From positions 1 to 28,359 of the forward strand of contig DFYP01000107.1 of the NCBI GenBank assembly GCA_002382645.1: DNA of 28,359 nt, in the 5' to 3' direction. Shown in pieces: positions 20,180 through 28,359 of the stretch. Position 1 is the stretch's first letter; the number at the start of each line of letters is the position of its first letter. The notes beneath the pieces were generated by a model. The model worked only from the letters and a program-made list of their open reading frames with translations, was not told the origin of the DNA and did no database searches. A program made the translations under genes and the position numbers. The DNA is from Desulfovibrio sp. UBA4079. GTDB lineage: Bacteria > Desulfobacterota > Desulfovibrionia > Desulfovibrionales > Desulfovibrionaceae.

Positions 20180-22120
20180 ATGGCGAAACAGAAAAAGAAA
20201 GGCCGGGACTTCAGCAGATTCAAGCTGGCATTCGTCGCCGGCCTTTTCGTCGTTCTGCTCGGCGCCCTCTGGGTGCGCGCGGGCTACATCCAGCTCTGGC
20301 GCGGCTCGCAGCTGGAGGCCCTGGCCTCGCGCCAGAGCTACGCCGCCGAGTTCGAGCGCGGCCAGCGCGGCCGCATCCTGTCCAAGGACGGCGCGGTCCT
20401 GGCCACCAGCGTGGAGGCCCAGTCGGTCTACGCCCGGCCCCTGGACACCGCCCGCTCGGCCCAGACCGCCCGGACCCTGGCCGGAATCCTGGGCCTGCCC
20501 GAGGCCGATATCCGCAAGGACCTCGCCTCCAAGAAAAACTTCGTCTGGATCAAGCGCCAGGTGAGCGATGCCCAGGCCAAGGCCGTGACCGACGCCCAGC
20601 TCCCGGGCGTGCACCTCACCGCGGAATACAACCGCCTCTATCCCAACGGCCACCTGGCCGGACAGGTCCTGGGCTTCGTGGACGTGGACGGCAAGGGCCT
20701 GGAGGGCGTGGAGGCGGCCTTTGAGGAGCGCCTCGCCGCGGGCCAGGCCAAGCTCGTGGTCCAGCGCGACGCCTCGGGCCGCCGCCTGTACCTGGACGAC
20801 CAGGGCCGGGAGATGGACATCAACGGCAAGGACGTGCGCCTGACCATCGACTCGCACATCCAGGACCTCACCGAGCAGGCCCTGGCCGAGGCCGTGCGCA
20901 AGTACGAGGCCCAGGGCGGCATGGCCATCGTGGTCCAGGTCTCCACCGGCGAGATCCTGGCCATGGCCAACTACCCCTTCTTCAATCCCAACGTGAGCCG
21001 GACCACGGCCGCGGGCGTGCGCCGCAACCGCGCGGCCCAGGACGTGTTCGAGCCCGGCTCGACCATGAAACCCTTCCTGGTGGCCTCGGCCCTGGAGGAG
21101 AAAACCGTCACCCCGGACCAGCTGTTCGACTGCGAGAACGGCAAGTGGAAGGTGCACACCAAGATCGTCCGCGACGACCACCCCCACCGCTGGCTCACGG
21201 TGAACCAGATCGTGCGCTACTCCAGCAACATCGGCGCGGCCAAGGTCGGCCAGGCCCTGGGCTCGCAGCGCTACTACGACTATCTCCTGCGCCTGGGCTT
21301 CGGCTCCCGGCCCGGGGTCACGGCCCTGGCCGGCGGGGTGGGCATCCTGCACCCGGCCCAGTCCTGGACCGAGATCGACCAGGCGGCCATCTCCTTCGGC
21401 CAGGGCATCGGCGTCACGGCCCTGCAGATGGCCAAGGCCTATTTGTGCATCGCCAACAAGGGCGAGGCCAAACCCCTGCGGCTCATCGCCGACCCGATGC
21501 AGGACCAGTCCGAGGGCTCGGGCCGCGTCTTCAGCGAGAAGACGGCCCTGGCCGTGCTGTCCATGATGCGCGAGGTGGTGGAGATGGACGGCACGGGCAA
21601 GATGGCCCGCATCCCGGGCGTGCCCGTGGCCGGCAAGACCGGCACGGCCCAGAAGGCCGGCAAGGGCGGCTACAGCGACGAGCGCCTGTCCTCGTTCGTG
21701 GGCCTGATCCCGGGCGACAACCCCGAATACCTGGTCCTGGCCCTGGTGGACGAGCCCCAGAACGTTTCCTACGGCGGCATCGTGGCCGCCCCGGCGGTCA
21801 AGGACATCGCCTCCCGGGCCCTGGCCTACTACGGCAGGCTGCCCGAACCGGCCCTGGCCGAGGCCCGGCCCGAGCAGGACCCCTCGCAGATGCTCGGCGA
21901 GGTGCTTCCCGCGGGCCAGCCCCGCACCCCGGGCGAACGCGTCCCGGACCTCCACGGCCTGCCCCTGCGCCGCGCCGTGGAGCTGCTCGTGCAGAAAGGA
22001 ATCGTCCCGGTGCTCAAGGGCCGGGGCATGGTGGTCAGCGGCCAAAAGCCCGCAGCTGGCGAACCCTGGCCCGAAGGGAGGGACGGCGACAATGATGTTT
22101 TTGTTCTCATCCTCTCCTAG
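20180..22120 (+). CDS. ftsI: Division peptidoglycan transpeptidase (PBP3/FtsI type) with PASTA domain
   Basis: A 646-residue class B penicillin-binding protein that cross-links septal peptidoglycan. It has an N-terminal membrane anchor (about 16-36), a dimerization region with RGRILSKDGAVLA, and the transpeptidase domain with S294-T-M-K297, S348-S-N350 and K486-T-G488. A C-terminal PASTA domain (VPDLHGLPLRRAVELLVQKG onward) is present, a feature absent from enterobacterial FtsI. ATG at 20180, 10 nt after ftsL. It ends 19 nt before the murE start. Confidence 0.95.
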   Translation: MAKQKKKGRDFSRFKLAFVAGLFVVLLGALWVRAGYIQLWRGSQLEALASRQSYAAEFERGQRGRILSKDGAVLATSVEAQSVYARPLDTARSAQTARTLAGILGLPEADIRKDLASKKNFVWIKRQVSDAQAKAVTDAQLPGVHLTAEYNRLYPNGHLAGQVLGFVDVDGKGLEGVEAAFEERLAAGQAKLVVQRDASGRRLYLDDQGREMDINGKDVRLTIDSHIQDLTEQALAEAVRKYEAQGGMAIVVQVSTGEILAMANYPFFNPNVSRTTAAGVRRNRAAQDVFEPGSTMKPFLVASALEEKTVTPDQLFDCENGKWKVHTKIVRDDHPHRWLTVNQIVRYSSNIGAAKVGQALGSQRYYDYLLRLGFGSRPGVTALAGGVGILHPAQSWTEIDQAAISFGQGIGVTALQMAKAYLCIANKGEAKPLRLIADPMQDQSEGSGRVFSEKTALAVLSMMREVVEMDGTGKMARIPGVPVAGKTGTAQKAGKGGYSDERLSSFVGLIPGDNPEYLVLALVDEPQNVSYGGIVAAPAVKDIASRALAYYGRLPEPALAEARPEQDPSQMLGEVLPAGQPRTPGERVPDLHGLPLRRAVELLVQKGIVPVLKGRGMVVSGQKPAAGEPWPEGRDGDNDVFVLILS

Positions 22121-22139
22121 CGGAAGGCGCAAGGCGGAC

Positions 22140-23609
22140 ATGGACACGCCCGTGGACGGCCCCTGGCAGGCCCTCTTGGACAAGGTGCGCGCCGGACTCA
22201 TGGTGCGCACCGACTCGCGCCTGGTGAACCCGGGCGAGGTCTTCGTGGCCATGCCCGCGGCCGGGGACAAGCGCGAGGCCTTCATCCGCGACGCCGTGGC
22301 CCGCGGGGCCGAGGCCGTGGTGGCCGACCAGCCCGTGGCGCCGGAGATGCTGGGCGGGGCCGAACTGTACCGGCAGCCCGACGCGGCCGAGGCCCTGGGC
22401 GAGCTGGCCCGGGCCTATTTCAAGACCGGCCAGGCCGTGATGAAGACCATCGGCATCACCGGCACCAACGGCAAGACCACCACGAGCTACCTCATCGAGC
22501 ACATCCTGGCCTCGGCCGGGCTCAAGGTCGGGGTGCTCGGCACCGTGACCTACCGCTGGCCCGGGTTCAGCCTGGACGCCAGCCTGACCACCCCGGGCTG
22601 CTGGCAGCTCCACGACCTCATGGCCAACATGGCCAAGAGCGACGTGGACGTGGTGGTCATGGAGGTCTCCTCCCACGCCCTGGATCAGAAGCGCGTGGCC
22701 GGTCTGGACTTCGACGTGGCCGTGCTGACCAACGTGACCCAGGATCATCTGGATTACCATGGGACTATGGAAAGTTATTTCCAAGCCAAGTCTAGACTTT
22801 TTCGTGATTGCCCGCCCGAGGACAAGCGCAGCGTGCTCAACTGGGACGACCCCTACGGCCGCCGCCTGCTCCAGGAAGTCCATCCCTCCCTGGGCTACGG
22901 CCTCACGGACCAGCCCGCCGGCGACGCCACCCTGGCCGGGACCATCCTGTCCTGCACCGGGGCCGGGCTGCACCTGCGCATGACCTACAAGGGCAAAAGC
23001 TGGGAGCTGACCTCACCTCTCGTGGGCGCGCACAATGCCCAGAACCTCCTGGCGGCCCAGGCCGCCTGCCTGTCCCTGGGCCTGTCCTGCAAGGAGGCCC
23101 GCAGGCTCTCCGAGTTCCAGGGTGTGCCCGGCCGTCTGGAGCGCGTGCCCAATGAGCGCGGCCTGGCCGTGTTCGTGGACTACGCCCACACCCCGGACGC
23201 CCTGATCAACGTGCAGAACACCCTGCGCTCCCTGGACTTCCAGCGGCTCGTCACGGTCTTCGGCTGCGGCGGCAACCGCGACCGGGGCAAACGGCCGCTC
23301 ATGGCCCGGGCCGTGGCCGACTACGCCGACGTGGCCGTGCTCACCTCGGACAATCCGCGCTTCGAGGACCCGCTGGAGATCATGGCCGACGCCCGGCCTG
23401 GACTCTCCTCCGGCCCCCGCACCCCCGAGATCGTGGAGGAGCCGGACCGCTACCAGGCCCTATGCAAGGCCGTGGGCCTGATGCGCGAGGGCGACGTGCT
23501 CCTGGTGGCCGGCAAGGGCCACGAGGCCTATCAGCAGGTGGGCGAGCGCAAGCTGCCGTTCAGCGACGTGGAAGCCGTGCAGCGCGCCATCCGGGAGGTG
23601 CTCGGGTGA
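22140..23609 (+). CDS. murE: UDP-MurNAc-L-Ala-D-Glu:meso-diaminopimelate ligase
   Basis: A 489-residue cytoplasmic ATP-dependent ligase adding the third residue of the peptidoglycan stem. P-loop TGTNGKTTT (G108-K112 core), EVSSHALDQKRV, the conserved DHLDYHGTM segment, and D404-N-P-R407, the motif of enzymes using meso-diaminopimelate rather than lysine. ATG at 22140 preferred (AAGGCGG upstream); an ATG at 22092 would overlap ftsI by 29 nt. Codons 202-223 (22743-22808) are strikingly A/T-ending in an otherwise G/C-ending gene, though the protein there is normal. The stop overlaps the murF GTG. Confidence 0.96.
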   Translation: MDTPVDGPWQALLDKVRAGLMVRTDSRLVNPGEVFVAMPAAGDKREAFIRDAVARGAEAVVADQPVAPEMLGGAELYRQPDAAEALGELARAYFKTGQAVMKTIGITGTNGKTTTSYLIEHILASAGLKVGVLGTVTYRWPGFSLDASLTTPGCWQLHDLMANMAKSDVDVVVMEVSSHALDQKRVAGLDFDVAVLTNVTQDHLDYHGTMESYFQAKSRLFRDCPPEDKRSVLNWDDPYGRRLLQEVHPSLGYGLTDQPAGDATLAGTILSCTGAGLHLRMTYKGKSWELTSPLVGAHNAQNLLAAQAACLSLGLSCKEARRLSEFQGVPGRLERVPNERGLAVFVDYAHTPDALINVQNTLRSLDFQRLVTVFGCGGNRDRGKRPLMARAVADYADVAVLTSDNPRFEDPLEIMADARPGLSSGPRTPEIVEEPDRYQALCKAVGLMREGDVLLVAGKGHEAYQQVGERKLPFSDVEAVQRAIREVLG

Positions 23610-25015
23610 GACTCACCCTGCGCCAGCTGGAGGCCTGCCTCCTGGGGGGCCCGGAGACCCCCGAGGCCCGCGACCGGGTTGTGGCCGCCGTGCGCACGGA
23701 CAGCCGCGCCGTGGGCCGGGACGATGTCTTCTTCTGCCTCTCCGGCGAGCGCTTCGACGGGCACGAGTTCGCGGCCCAGGCCGTGGCCCAGGGGGCCCTG
23801 GCCGTGGTGGCCGGACGACCCCTGCCCGAGATCACCCAGGCCCCGGTGCTGGTGGTCCGCGACACCGTGGCCGCCCTGGGCCGGCTCGGCCGGTTCCTGC
23901 GCGACCGCACCCGGGCCAAGGTGGTCTGCGTCACCGGCACCGCGGGCAAGACCACGGTCAAGGAGATGCTCGCCCACGTGGCCGGGCAGCGCTTCAGCGT
24001 GGCCAAGAACTACAAGAACTGGAACAACCAGATCGGCCTGCCCCAGTCCATCTTCGCGGCCTCCGGCGAGGAGGACGTCTGGGTCCTGGAGGCGGGCATC
24101 AGCAAGCCCCACGACATGGACGAGCTGGGCCCCATCGTGGCCCCGGACCTGGCCGTGATCCACAACATCGGCCCGGCCCATCTGGAGGGCCTGGGCGACC
24201 TGCGCGGCGTGGCCCGGGCCAAGGCCTCGCTCCTCAAACACCTGCGGCCCGGCGGCACGGCCCTGGTGAGCCGCGACTACCCCCTGCTCCTGGAAGCGGC
24301 CCTGGCGCTTGCGCCCGAGGCCGTGACCTTCTCGGCCCAGGACCCGGCCGCGCCGTTCTTCTGCTCCTTCGAGGGACCCGCGGGCCAGGATTCCGGCCGC
24401 TACCTCCTGCGCACCCCCCAGGGCGAGGTCCAGGCCGTGCTGCCGTTCTGCGGCGCTCATTTCGCCGAAAACGTGGCGGCCGTGGCCGCCGCGGCGCACC
24501 ACCTGGGGATCTCCGGGGCCGAGACGGTCCAGGCCCTGGCCTCGTTCCAGCGGCCGGACCAGCGCTTCTGCTGCCTCACCGGCGCAGGCTGGACGCTCAT
24601 CGACGACTCCTACAACGCCAATCCCCTGTCCATGACCCGGGCCGTGGAAGCGGCCCGCGCCCTGGCCGGGGACCGGCCCCTGGTCCTGGTGCTCGGGGCC
24701 ATGGGCGAGCTGGGACCGGACGCCGCCGCGGCCCACGAGGACATGGGCCGGTTCCTGAAAACCATGACCCCGGCCCGGGTCCTGTTCCAGGGCTCGTACG
24801 CCGAGGACGTGGCCCGGGGCTACGGCCGCAACGGCAGCCCGGCCCCGGTCACCGCCGTGGACGGGACCGAGGCCATGCTCGCCGCCTGGCGGCGGCTGGA
24901 GCTTTCCGGCGGCGTGATTCTGGTCAAGGGCTCGCGGTCCGCGCGCATGGAACTGCACGTGGCCGCCCTGGCCCGCGAACTCGGGTGCAGCCCCCAGGGA
25001 GGATCCGGCGCATGA
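23606..25015 (+). CDS. murF: UDP-MurNAc-tripeptide:D-alanyl-D-alanine ligase
   Basis: A 469-residue ligase adding D-Ala-D-Ala to complete the UDP-MurNAc pentapeptide. P-loop TGTAGKTTVKEML (G111 to K115), KNYKNWNNQIGLP, EAGISKPHDMDEL, and DDSYNANPLSM, all typical of MurF. The start is GTG at 23606, giving MRLTLRQLEACLLGG, with GGGAGG about 7 nt upstream. It overlaps the murE stop (GTGA) and its own TGA overlaps the mraY ATG, so translation is coupled on both sides. Confidence 0.95.
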   Translation: MRLTLRQLEACLLGGPETPEARDRVVAAVRTDSRAVGRDDVFFCLSGERFDGHEFAAQAVAQGALAVVAGRPLPEITQAPVLVVRDTVAALGRLGRFLRDRTRAKVVCVTGTAGKTTVKEMLAHVAGQRFSVAKNYKNWNNQIGLPQSIFAASGEEDVWVLEAGISKPHDMDELGPIVAPDLAVIHNIGPAHLEGLGDLRGVARAKASLLKHLRPGGTALVSRDYPLLLEAALALAPEAVTFSAQDPAAPFFCSFEGPAGQDSGRYLLRTPQGEVQAVLPFCGAHFAENVAAVAAAAHHLGISGAETVQALASFQRPDQRFCCLTGAGWTLIDDSYNANPLSMTRAVEAARALAGDRPLVLVLGAMGELGPDAAAAHEDMGRFLKTMTPARVLFQGSYAEDVARGYGRNGSPAPVTAVDGTEAMLAAWRRLELSGGVILVKGSRSARMELHVAALARELGCSPQGGSGA

Positions 25016-26088
25016 TCTACCATCTGCTCTATCCCCTGGCCGGCCAGATCGGGGCCTTCAACGTCTTCCGCTACATCACCTTCCGCTCGATCTACGCCCT
25101 GCTCACGGCCCTGGTGCTCACCGTGCTCTGCGGCCCGGCCATGATCCGCTGGCTGACCAAGCTCAAATGCGGCCAGTACATCCGCGAGGACGGTCCGGCG
25201 CACCAGTGCAAGCAGGGCACCCCGACCATGGGCGGCCTGCTGGTGGGCCTGGCCGTGGTGGCCAGCACCCTGCTCTGGGCCGACCTGCGCAACCACTATG
25301 TCTGGCTGGCCCTGTTCGTGTTCGTGGGCTTCGGCGCCGTGGGCTTTGCCGACGACTACCTCAAGGTGGTCAAGAAGCAGAACAAGGGCCTCTCGGCCCG
25401 GGCCAAGTTCCTGGGCCAGCTCCTGGTGGCGGGCCTGGCGGTCACCGCGCTCATCTTCGAGCCGGTGTACTCCACCAAGCTCTCGGTGCCCTTCTTCAAG
25501 TACTTCGTGCCGGACCTGGGCTGGTTCTACCTGCCCTTCGCCCTGGTGGTGCTCATCGGCGGGTCCAACGGCGTGAACCTCACCGACGGCCTGGACGGCC
25601 TGGCCATCGGGCCCATGGTGGTGGCCGCGGCCACCTTCGCCATCTTCGTCTACGCCGCGGGCCACGCGGGCATCGCCGACTACCTGAACATCGCGCACCT
25701 GCCCGGCGTGGGCGAAATCACCGTGATCTGCGGAGCCCTGGTGGGGGCCGGGCTGGGCTTCCTCTGGTACAACGCCTACCCGGCCCAGGTTTTCATGGGC
25801 GACGTGGGCAGCCTGTCCATGGGCGGCCTGCTCGGGTTCATCTCCGTGCTCTGCAAGCAGGAACTCCTGCTCATCCTGGTGGGCGGCGTGTTCGTGTTCG
25901 AGACCCTCTCGGTGATCCTCCAGGTGGGCTACTTCAAGGTTTCGGGCGGCAAGCGCATCTTCCGCATGGCCCCCCTGCACCACCATTTCGAGATGAAGGG
26001 CATCCCGGAATCCAAGATCATCATCCGGTTCTGGATCCTGTCCATCCTCATGTCCCTGATGGCCCTGAGCACGCTCAAGCTGAGGTAG
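25012..26088 (+). CDS. mraY: Phospho-N-acetylmuramoyl-pentapeptide transferase
   Basis: A 358-residue integral membrane enzyme with about ten helices. It moves phospho-MurNAc-pentapeptide to undecaprenyl phosphate, making lipid I. Catalytic and metal-binding residues are present: D114-D115 (FADDYLKV), the NLTDGLDGLAIGP segment from N189, D264 in FMGDVGSLSMGG, and the HHHFEMKG loop near the end. ATG at 25012 overlaps the murF stop, with GGGAGG about 10 nt upstream. Confidence 0.97.
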   Translation: MIYHLLYPLAGQIGAFNVFRYITFRSIYALLTALVLTVLCGPAMIRWLTKLKCGQYIREDGPAHQCKQGTPTMGGLLVGLAVVASTLLWADLRNHYVWLALFVFVGFGAVGFADDYLKVVKKQNKGLSARAKFLGQLLVAGLAVTALIFEPVYSTKLSVPFFKYFVPDLGWFYLPFALVVLIGGSNGVNLTDGLDGLAIGPMVVAAATFAIFVYAAGHAGIADYLNIAHLPGVGEITVICGALVGAGLGFLWYNAYPAQVFMGDVGSLSMGGLLGFISVLCKQELLLILVGGVFVFETLSVILQVGYFKVSGGKRIFRMAPLHHHFEMKGIPESKIIIRFWILSILMSLMALSTLKLR

Positions 26089-26093
26089 GACCA

Positions 26094-27389
26094 GTGACGG
26101 CATTGGCGCAACACGTGGCGGAGCGGGTCCGCAACCAGCAGACCGTGGTGGTGGGCGCGGGCAAGTCCGGCCTGGCCGCGGCCGAGCTGCTCCTGCGCCT
26201 CGGCGCGCGCGTCGCCCTGGCCGACGCCAAGCCGGACCTGGACCCGGCAGCCCTCGGCCCCCTGGCCGGCCGCGTGGAACTGCGCCTGGGCGCGCACACC
26301 CCGGCCCAGTTCGCGGACGCAAGCCTGGTGGTCCTGTCCCCGGGCGTGGCCGCCAAGAAGATCGCCGCCGCCCTGGCCCCGGTGGCTTCCGAGAACGTGG
26401 TGGCCGAGTTGGAGTTCGCCTCCTGGTTCCTGCAGGACCCGGTGCTGGCCATCACCGGCACCAACGGCAAGACGACCACCACCACGCTGGTCTCGCAGAT
26501 GCTCACGGACGCGGGCAAGACCGTGTTCACCGGCGGCAACATCGGCACCCCGCTGTGCCGCTTCCTCCTGGACGGCTCGCGCGCGGACGTGGTGGTCCTG
26601 GAGGTCTCCAGCTTCCAGCTCCAGAACTGCCAGAGCTTCGCGCCCAAGGTCGGCGTGCTCCTGAACTTCGCGGCCAACCACCTGGACTACCACGCGGACA
26701 TGGAGGAGTACCTCTCGGCCAAGCTGAACCTGTTCGCCCGCATGGACGCCTCCGGCCTGGCCATCCTGCCCCGGGAGATGCGCGCCGAACTCGAAAAGCG
26801 CGACTTCACCCGGGCCAAAAAAATCTGGTTCGGCCCCACGGACCGGCTGCCCGCCCCGCATCTGCCCGGCGCGCACAACCGGGCCAATGTCGAGGCGGCC
26901 TGGCAGGCGGCCAGCGCCTTCGGCGTGAGCGAGGCAAGTGCCCGGGCCACGGCGGCGGCCTTCCAGCCCCTGGCCCACCGGCTCCAGGCCGTGGGCGAGA
27001 AGAACGGCGTGCTCTTCGTGGACGACTCCAAGTCCACGACCCTGGATTCCACGGCCGCGGCCGTGCAGAGCTTCGAACGGCCCGTGCGCCTGCTCCTGGG
27101 CGGGGTGTTCAAGGGCGGGGACGTGGCCGGTCTCATCCCGGCGCTCGACGGACGGGTGGTGGAGATCGCCCTGTTCGGCGCGGCCCGCGAGGTCTTCGAA
27201 CCGGTGCTGGGCAAGCGCTTCAAGCTCTCCTGGGAGCCGGACCTGGAGCGGGCCGTGCGCCGCCTGTGGACCTCGGCCAGGCCCGGGGACGTGCTCCTGC
27301 TCTCCCCGGCCACGGCCAGTTTCGACGCCTATCGGGGCTACGCGGCCCGCGGCGACCACTTCCAGCGCATCGTCAAGGAGCTGGCATGA
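26094..27389 (+). CDS. murD: UDP-MurNAc-L-alanine:D-glutamate ligase
   Basis: A 431-residue ligase adding D-Glu, the second stem residue. It has an N-terminal nucleotide-fold segment (VVVGAGKSGLAAAELLLRLG), P-loop TGTNGKTTTTT (G122 to K126), EVSSFQLQNC, NHLDYHADMEEY, DDSKSTTLDST and SPATASFD near the end. The start is GTG at 26094, 5 nt after the mraY stop; TAGGA at 26086-26090 serves as a close ribosome site. The stop overlaps the ftsW ATG. Confidence 0.96.
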   Translation: MTALAQHVAERVRNQQTVVVGAGKSGLAAAELLLRLGARVALADAKPDLDPAALGPLAGRVELRLGAHTPAQFADASLVVLSPGVAAKKIAAALAPVASENVVAELEFASWFLQDPVLAITGTNGKTTTTTLVSQMLTDAGKTVFTGGNIGTPLCRFLLDGSRADVVVLEVSSFQLQNCQSFAPKVGVLLNFAANHLDYHADMEEYLSAKLNLFARMDASGLAILPREMRAELEKRDFTRAKKIWFGPTDRLPAPHLPGAHNRANVEAAWQAASAFGVSEASARATAAAFQPLAHRLQAVGEKNGVLFVDDSKSTTLDSTAAAVQSFERPVRLLLGGVFKGGDVAGLIPALDGRVVEIALFGAAREVFEPVLGKRFKLSWEPDLERAVRRLWTSARPGDVLLLSPATASFDAYRGYAARGDHFQRIVKELA

Positions 27390-28359
27390 ACGACCTGGGC
27401 AGATCCCCCGAAAACGCGGGCCATCCGGACTGGTGGCTGCTCATCTCGGCCATGCTCCTGGCGGCCTTCGGGATCATCATGGTCCTCTCGGCCAGCGGCG
27501 TCATGGCCGAGCGCTACTACGGCGACTCCTACATCTTCTTCAAGAAGCAGGCCTTGTTCGCGGCCGTGGGCGTGCTGGCCATGCTGGCCATCTCCCGGAT
27601 GCCGCGCAAGTTCTTCTACAACACCACCTACCTCTGGGTGGTGGGCGTGGCCGGGCTCCTGCTGCTCTGCGTGTTCACGCCGCTGGGCGTGTCCGCGGGC
27701 GGCGCCAAGCGCTGGCTCCGGCTGGGCCCCGTGGCCATCCAGCCCCTGGAGTTCGCCAAGCCCGCCCTGGTCCTCTACCTGGCCTACTTCTTCTCCCAGA
27801 AACAGGAGATGGTGAAGACCTTCAGCGTGGGCTTCCTGCCGCCGTTCTTCGCCACCGGCCTGCTCTGCCTCATCCTGCTCCTGCAGCCGGACTTCGGCGG
27901 GGCCGTGTGCCTGGCCATGATCCTCTTCTTCATGTGCTTCGTGGGCGGCACGCGGATCATCTACCTGCTCCTCTCGCTCATCTTCGCCAGCGGCGCGGGC
28001 TGGCTCCTGATCACCTCCTCGCCCTACCGCTTCAAGCGCTGGACCGCCTTCCTGGATCCGTTCAAAAGCGCCCAGGCCGAGGGCTACCAGCTGGTCCAGT
28101 CGTTCTACGCCTTCGGCTCGGGCCAGCTGTTCGGGGCCGGGCTCGGCGCGGGCAAGCAGAAGCTGTTCTACCTGCCCGAGGCCCACAACGACTTCATCAT
28201 GGCCGTGGCCGGGGAGGAGCTGGGCTTCCTCGGGCTCTCGGCCGTGCTCCTGGTCATCGGCATCCTGCTCTGGCGGGCCTTCCGGGTGGCCTACCGCCAG
28301 GAAGACCTCCAGGACCGCTTCACGGCCTTCGGCATGGCCCTGGTCCTGGCCCTGGGCTG
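27386..28359 (+). CDS. ftsW: Lipid II-polymerizing SEDS protein FtsW (partial, cut by the window end)
   Basis: The first 324 residues of a SEDS-family polytopic membrane protein, the septal peptidoglycan polymerase that works with FtsI. Motifs: GGAKRWLRLGPVAIQPLEFAK, LLQPDFGGAV, the loop QSFYAFGSGQLFGAGLG and LPEAHNDFIMAVAGEELGF. The ATG at 27386 overlaps the murD TGA. FtsW rather than RodA is favoured by its dcw position. The missing part is roughly the last 50 residues judged by family length. Confidence 0.95.
   Translation, partial: MNDLGRSPENAGHPDWWLLISAMLLAAFGIIMVLSASGVMAERYYGDSYIFFKKQALFAAVGVLAMLAISRMPRKFFYNTTYLWVVGVAGLLLLCVFTPLGVSAGGAKRWLRLGPVAIQPLEFAKPALVLYLAYFFSQKQEMVKTFSVGFLPPFFATGLLCLILLLQPDFGGAVCLAMILFFMCFVGGTRIIYLLLSLIFASGAGWLLITSSPYRFKRWTAFLDPFKSAQAEGYQLVQSFYAFGSGQLFGAGLGAGKQKLFYLPEAHNDFIMAVAGEELGFLGLSAVLLVIGILLWRAFRVAYRQEDLQDRFTAFGMALVLALG

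Noticed and set aside
25167..26093. Long upstream extension of the murD frame through mraY
   Set aside because: It is out of frame with mraY, whose membrane protein is unmistakable. The MurD N-terminus begins at the GTG at 26094.

Overview
The window is a high-G+C (roughly two-thirds G+C by eye) Gram-negative chromosome segment. The mraZ-rsmH-ftsL-ftsI-murE-murF-mraY-murD-ftsW order, a MurE with the meso-diaminopimelate motif DNPR, a haem-sensing hybrid kinase beside a sigma-54 activator, an AmrS-type radical SAM enzyme and one type I-C-like CRISPR repeat together suggest a Desulfovibrio-like member of the Desulfobacterota. The taxon is inferred; no search was possible.

Layout. 2-3836: the end of a 4Fe-4S protein, a membrane hybrid histidine kinase with a periplasmic CxxCH sensor domain and a C-terminal HPt domain, and a sigma-54-dependent response regulator 2 nt downstream. 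A strong bidirectional terminator follows (3931-3962). 3974-11583: an integrative and mobilizable element of about 7.5 kb inserted at the 3' end of a tRNA-Pro gene. It is bounded by a 49-bp direct repeat with one mismatch. It carries a tyrosine recombinase, a possible CRISPR relic, a very AT-rich small exported protein gene, an orphan type I secretion ABC transporter, a mobilization module (nested MobB-like gene, relaxase, MobC-like protein, probable oriT), an excisionase-like protein and a zinc-finger protein of unknown function. Three pairs of TGGAGAC repeats with an 11-bp period lie just inside the two ends and look like integrase arm sites.

11535-13019 (minus strand): a small secreted protein, amrS and the intact tRNA-Pro(UGG). 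13198-18176: purM, a DUF3108-like exported protein (convergent, stop codons sharing CTAG), a CBS-pair protein, a large bidirectional terminator, then an HD-GYP protein and pyruvate kinase (minus strand, operon). 18433-28359: the division and cell-wall (dcw) cluster, all plus strand, tightly packed with repeated 4-nt start/stop overlaps. MraZ has a likely auto-operator over its own promoter and ribosome binding site. FtsW runs off the right edge.

How the parts work together. The element looks able to excise (integrase, Xis-like protein, arm sites, att repeats) and to be mobilized by a helper conjugation system (relaxase, MobC, MobB, oriT); no type IV secretion genes are present. Its cargo is the ABC transporter plus the AT-rich gene. 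The chromosomal part is housekeeping: purine synthesis, glycolysis and peptidoglycan/divisome assembly.
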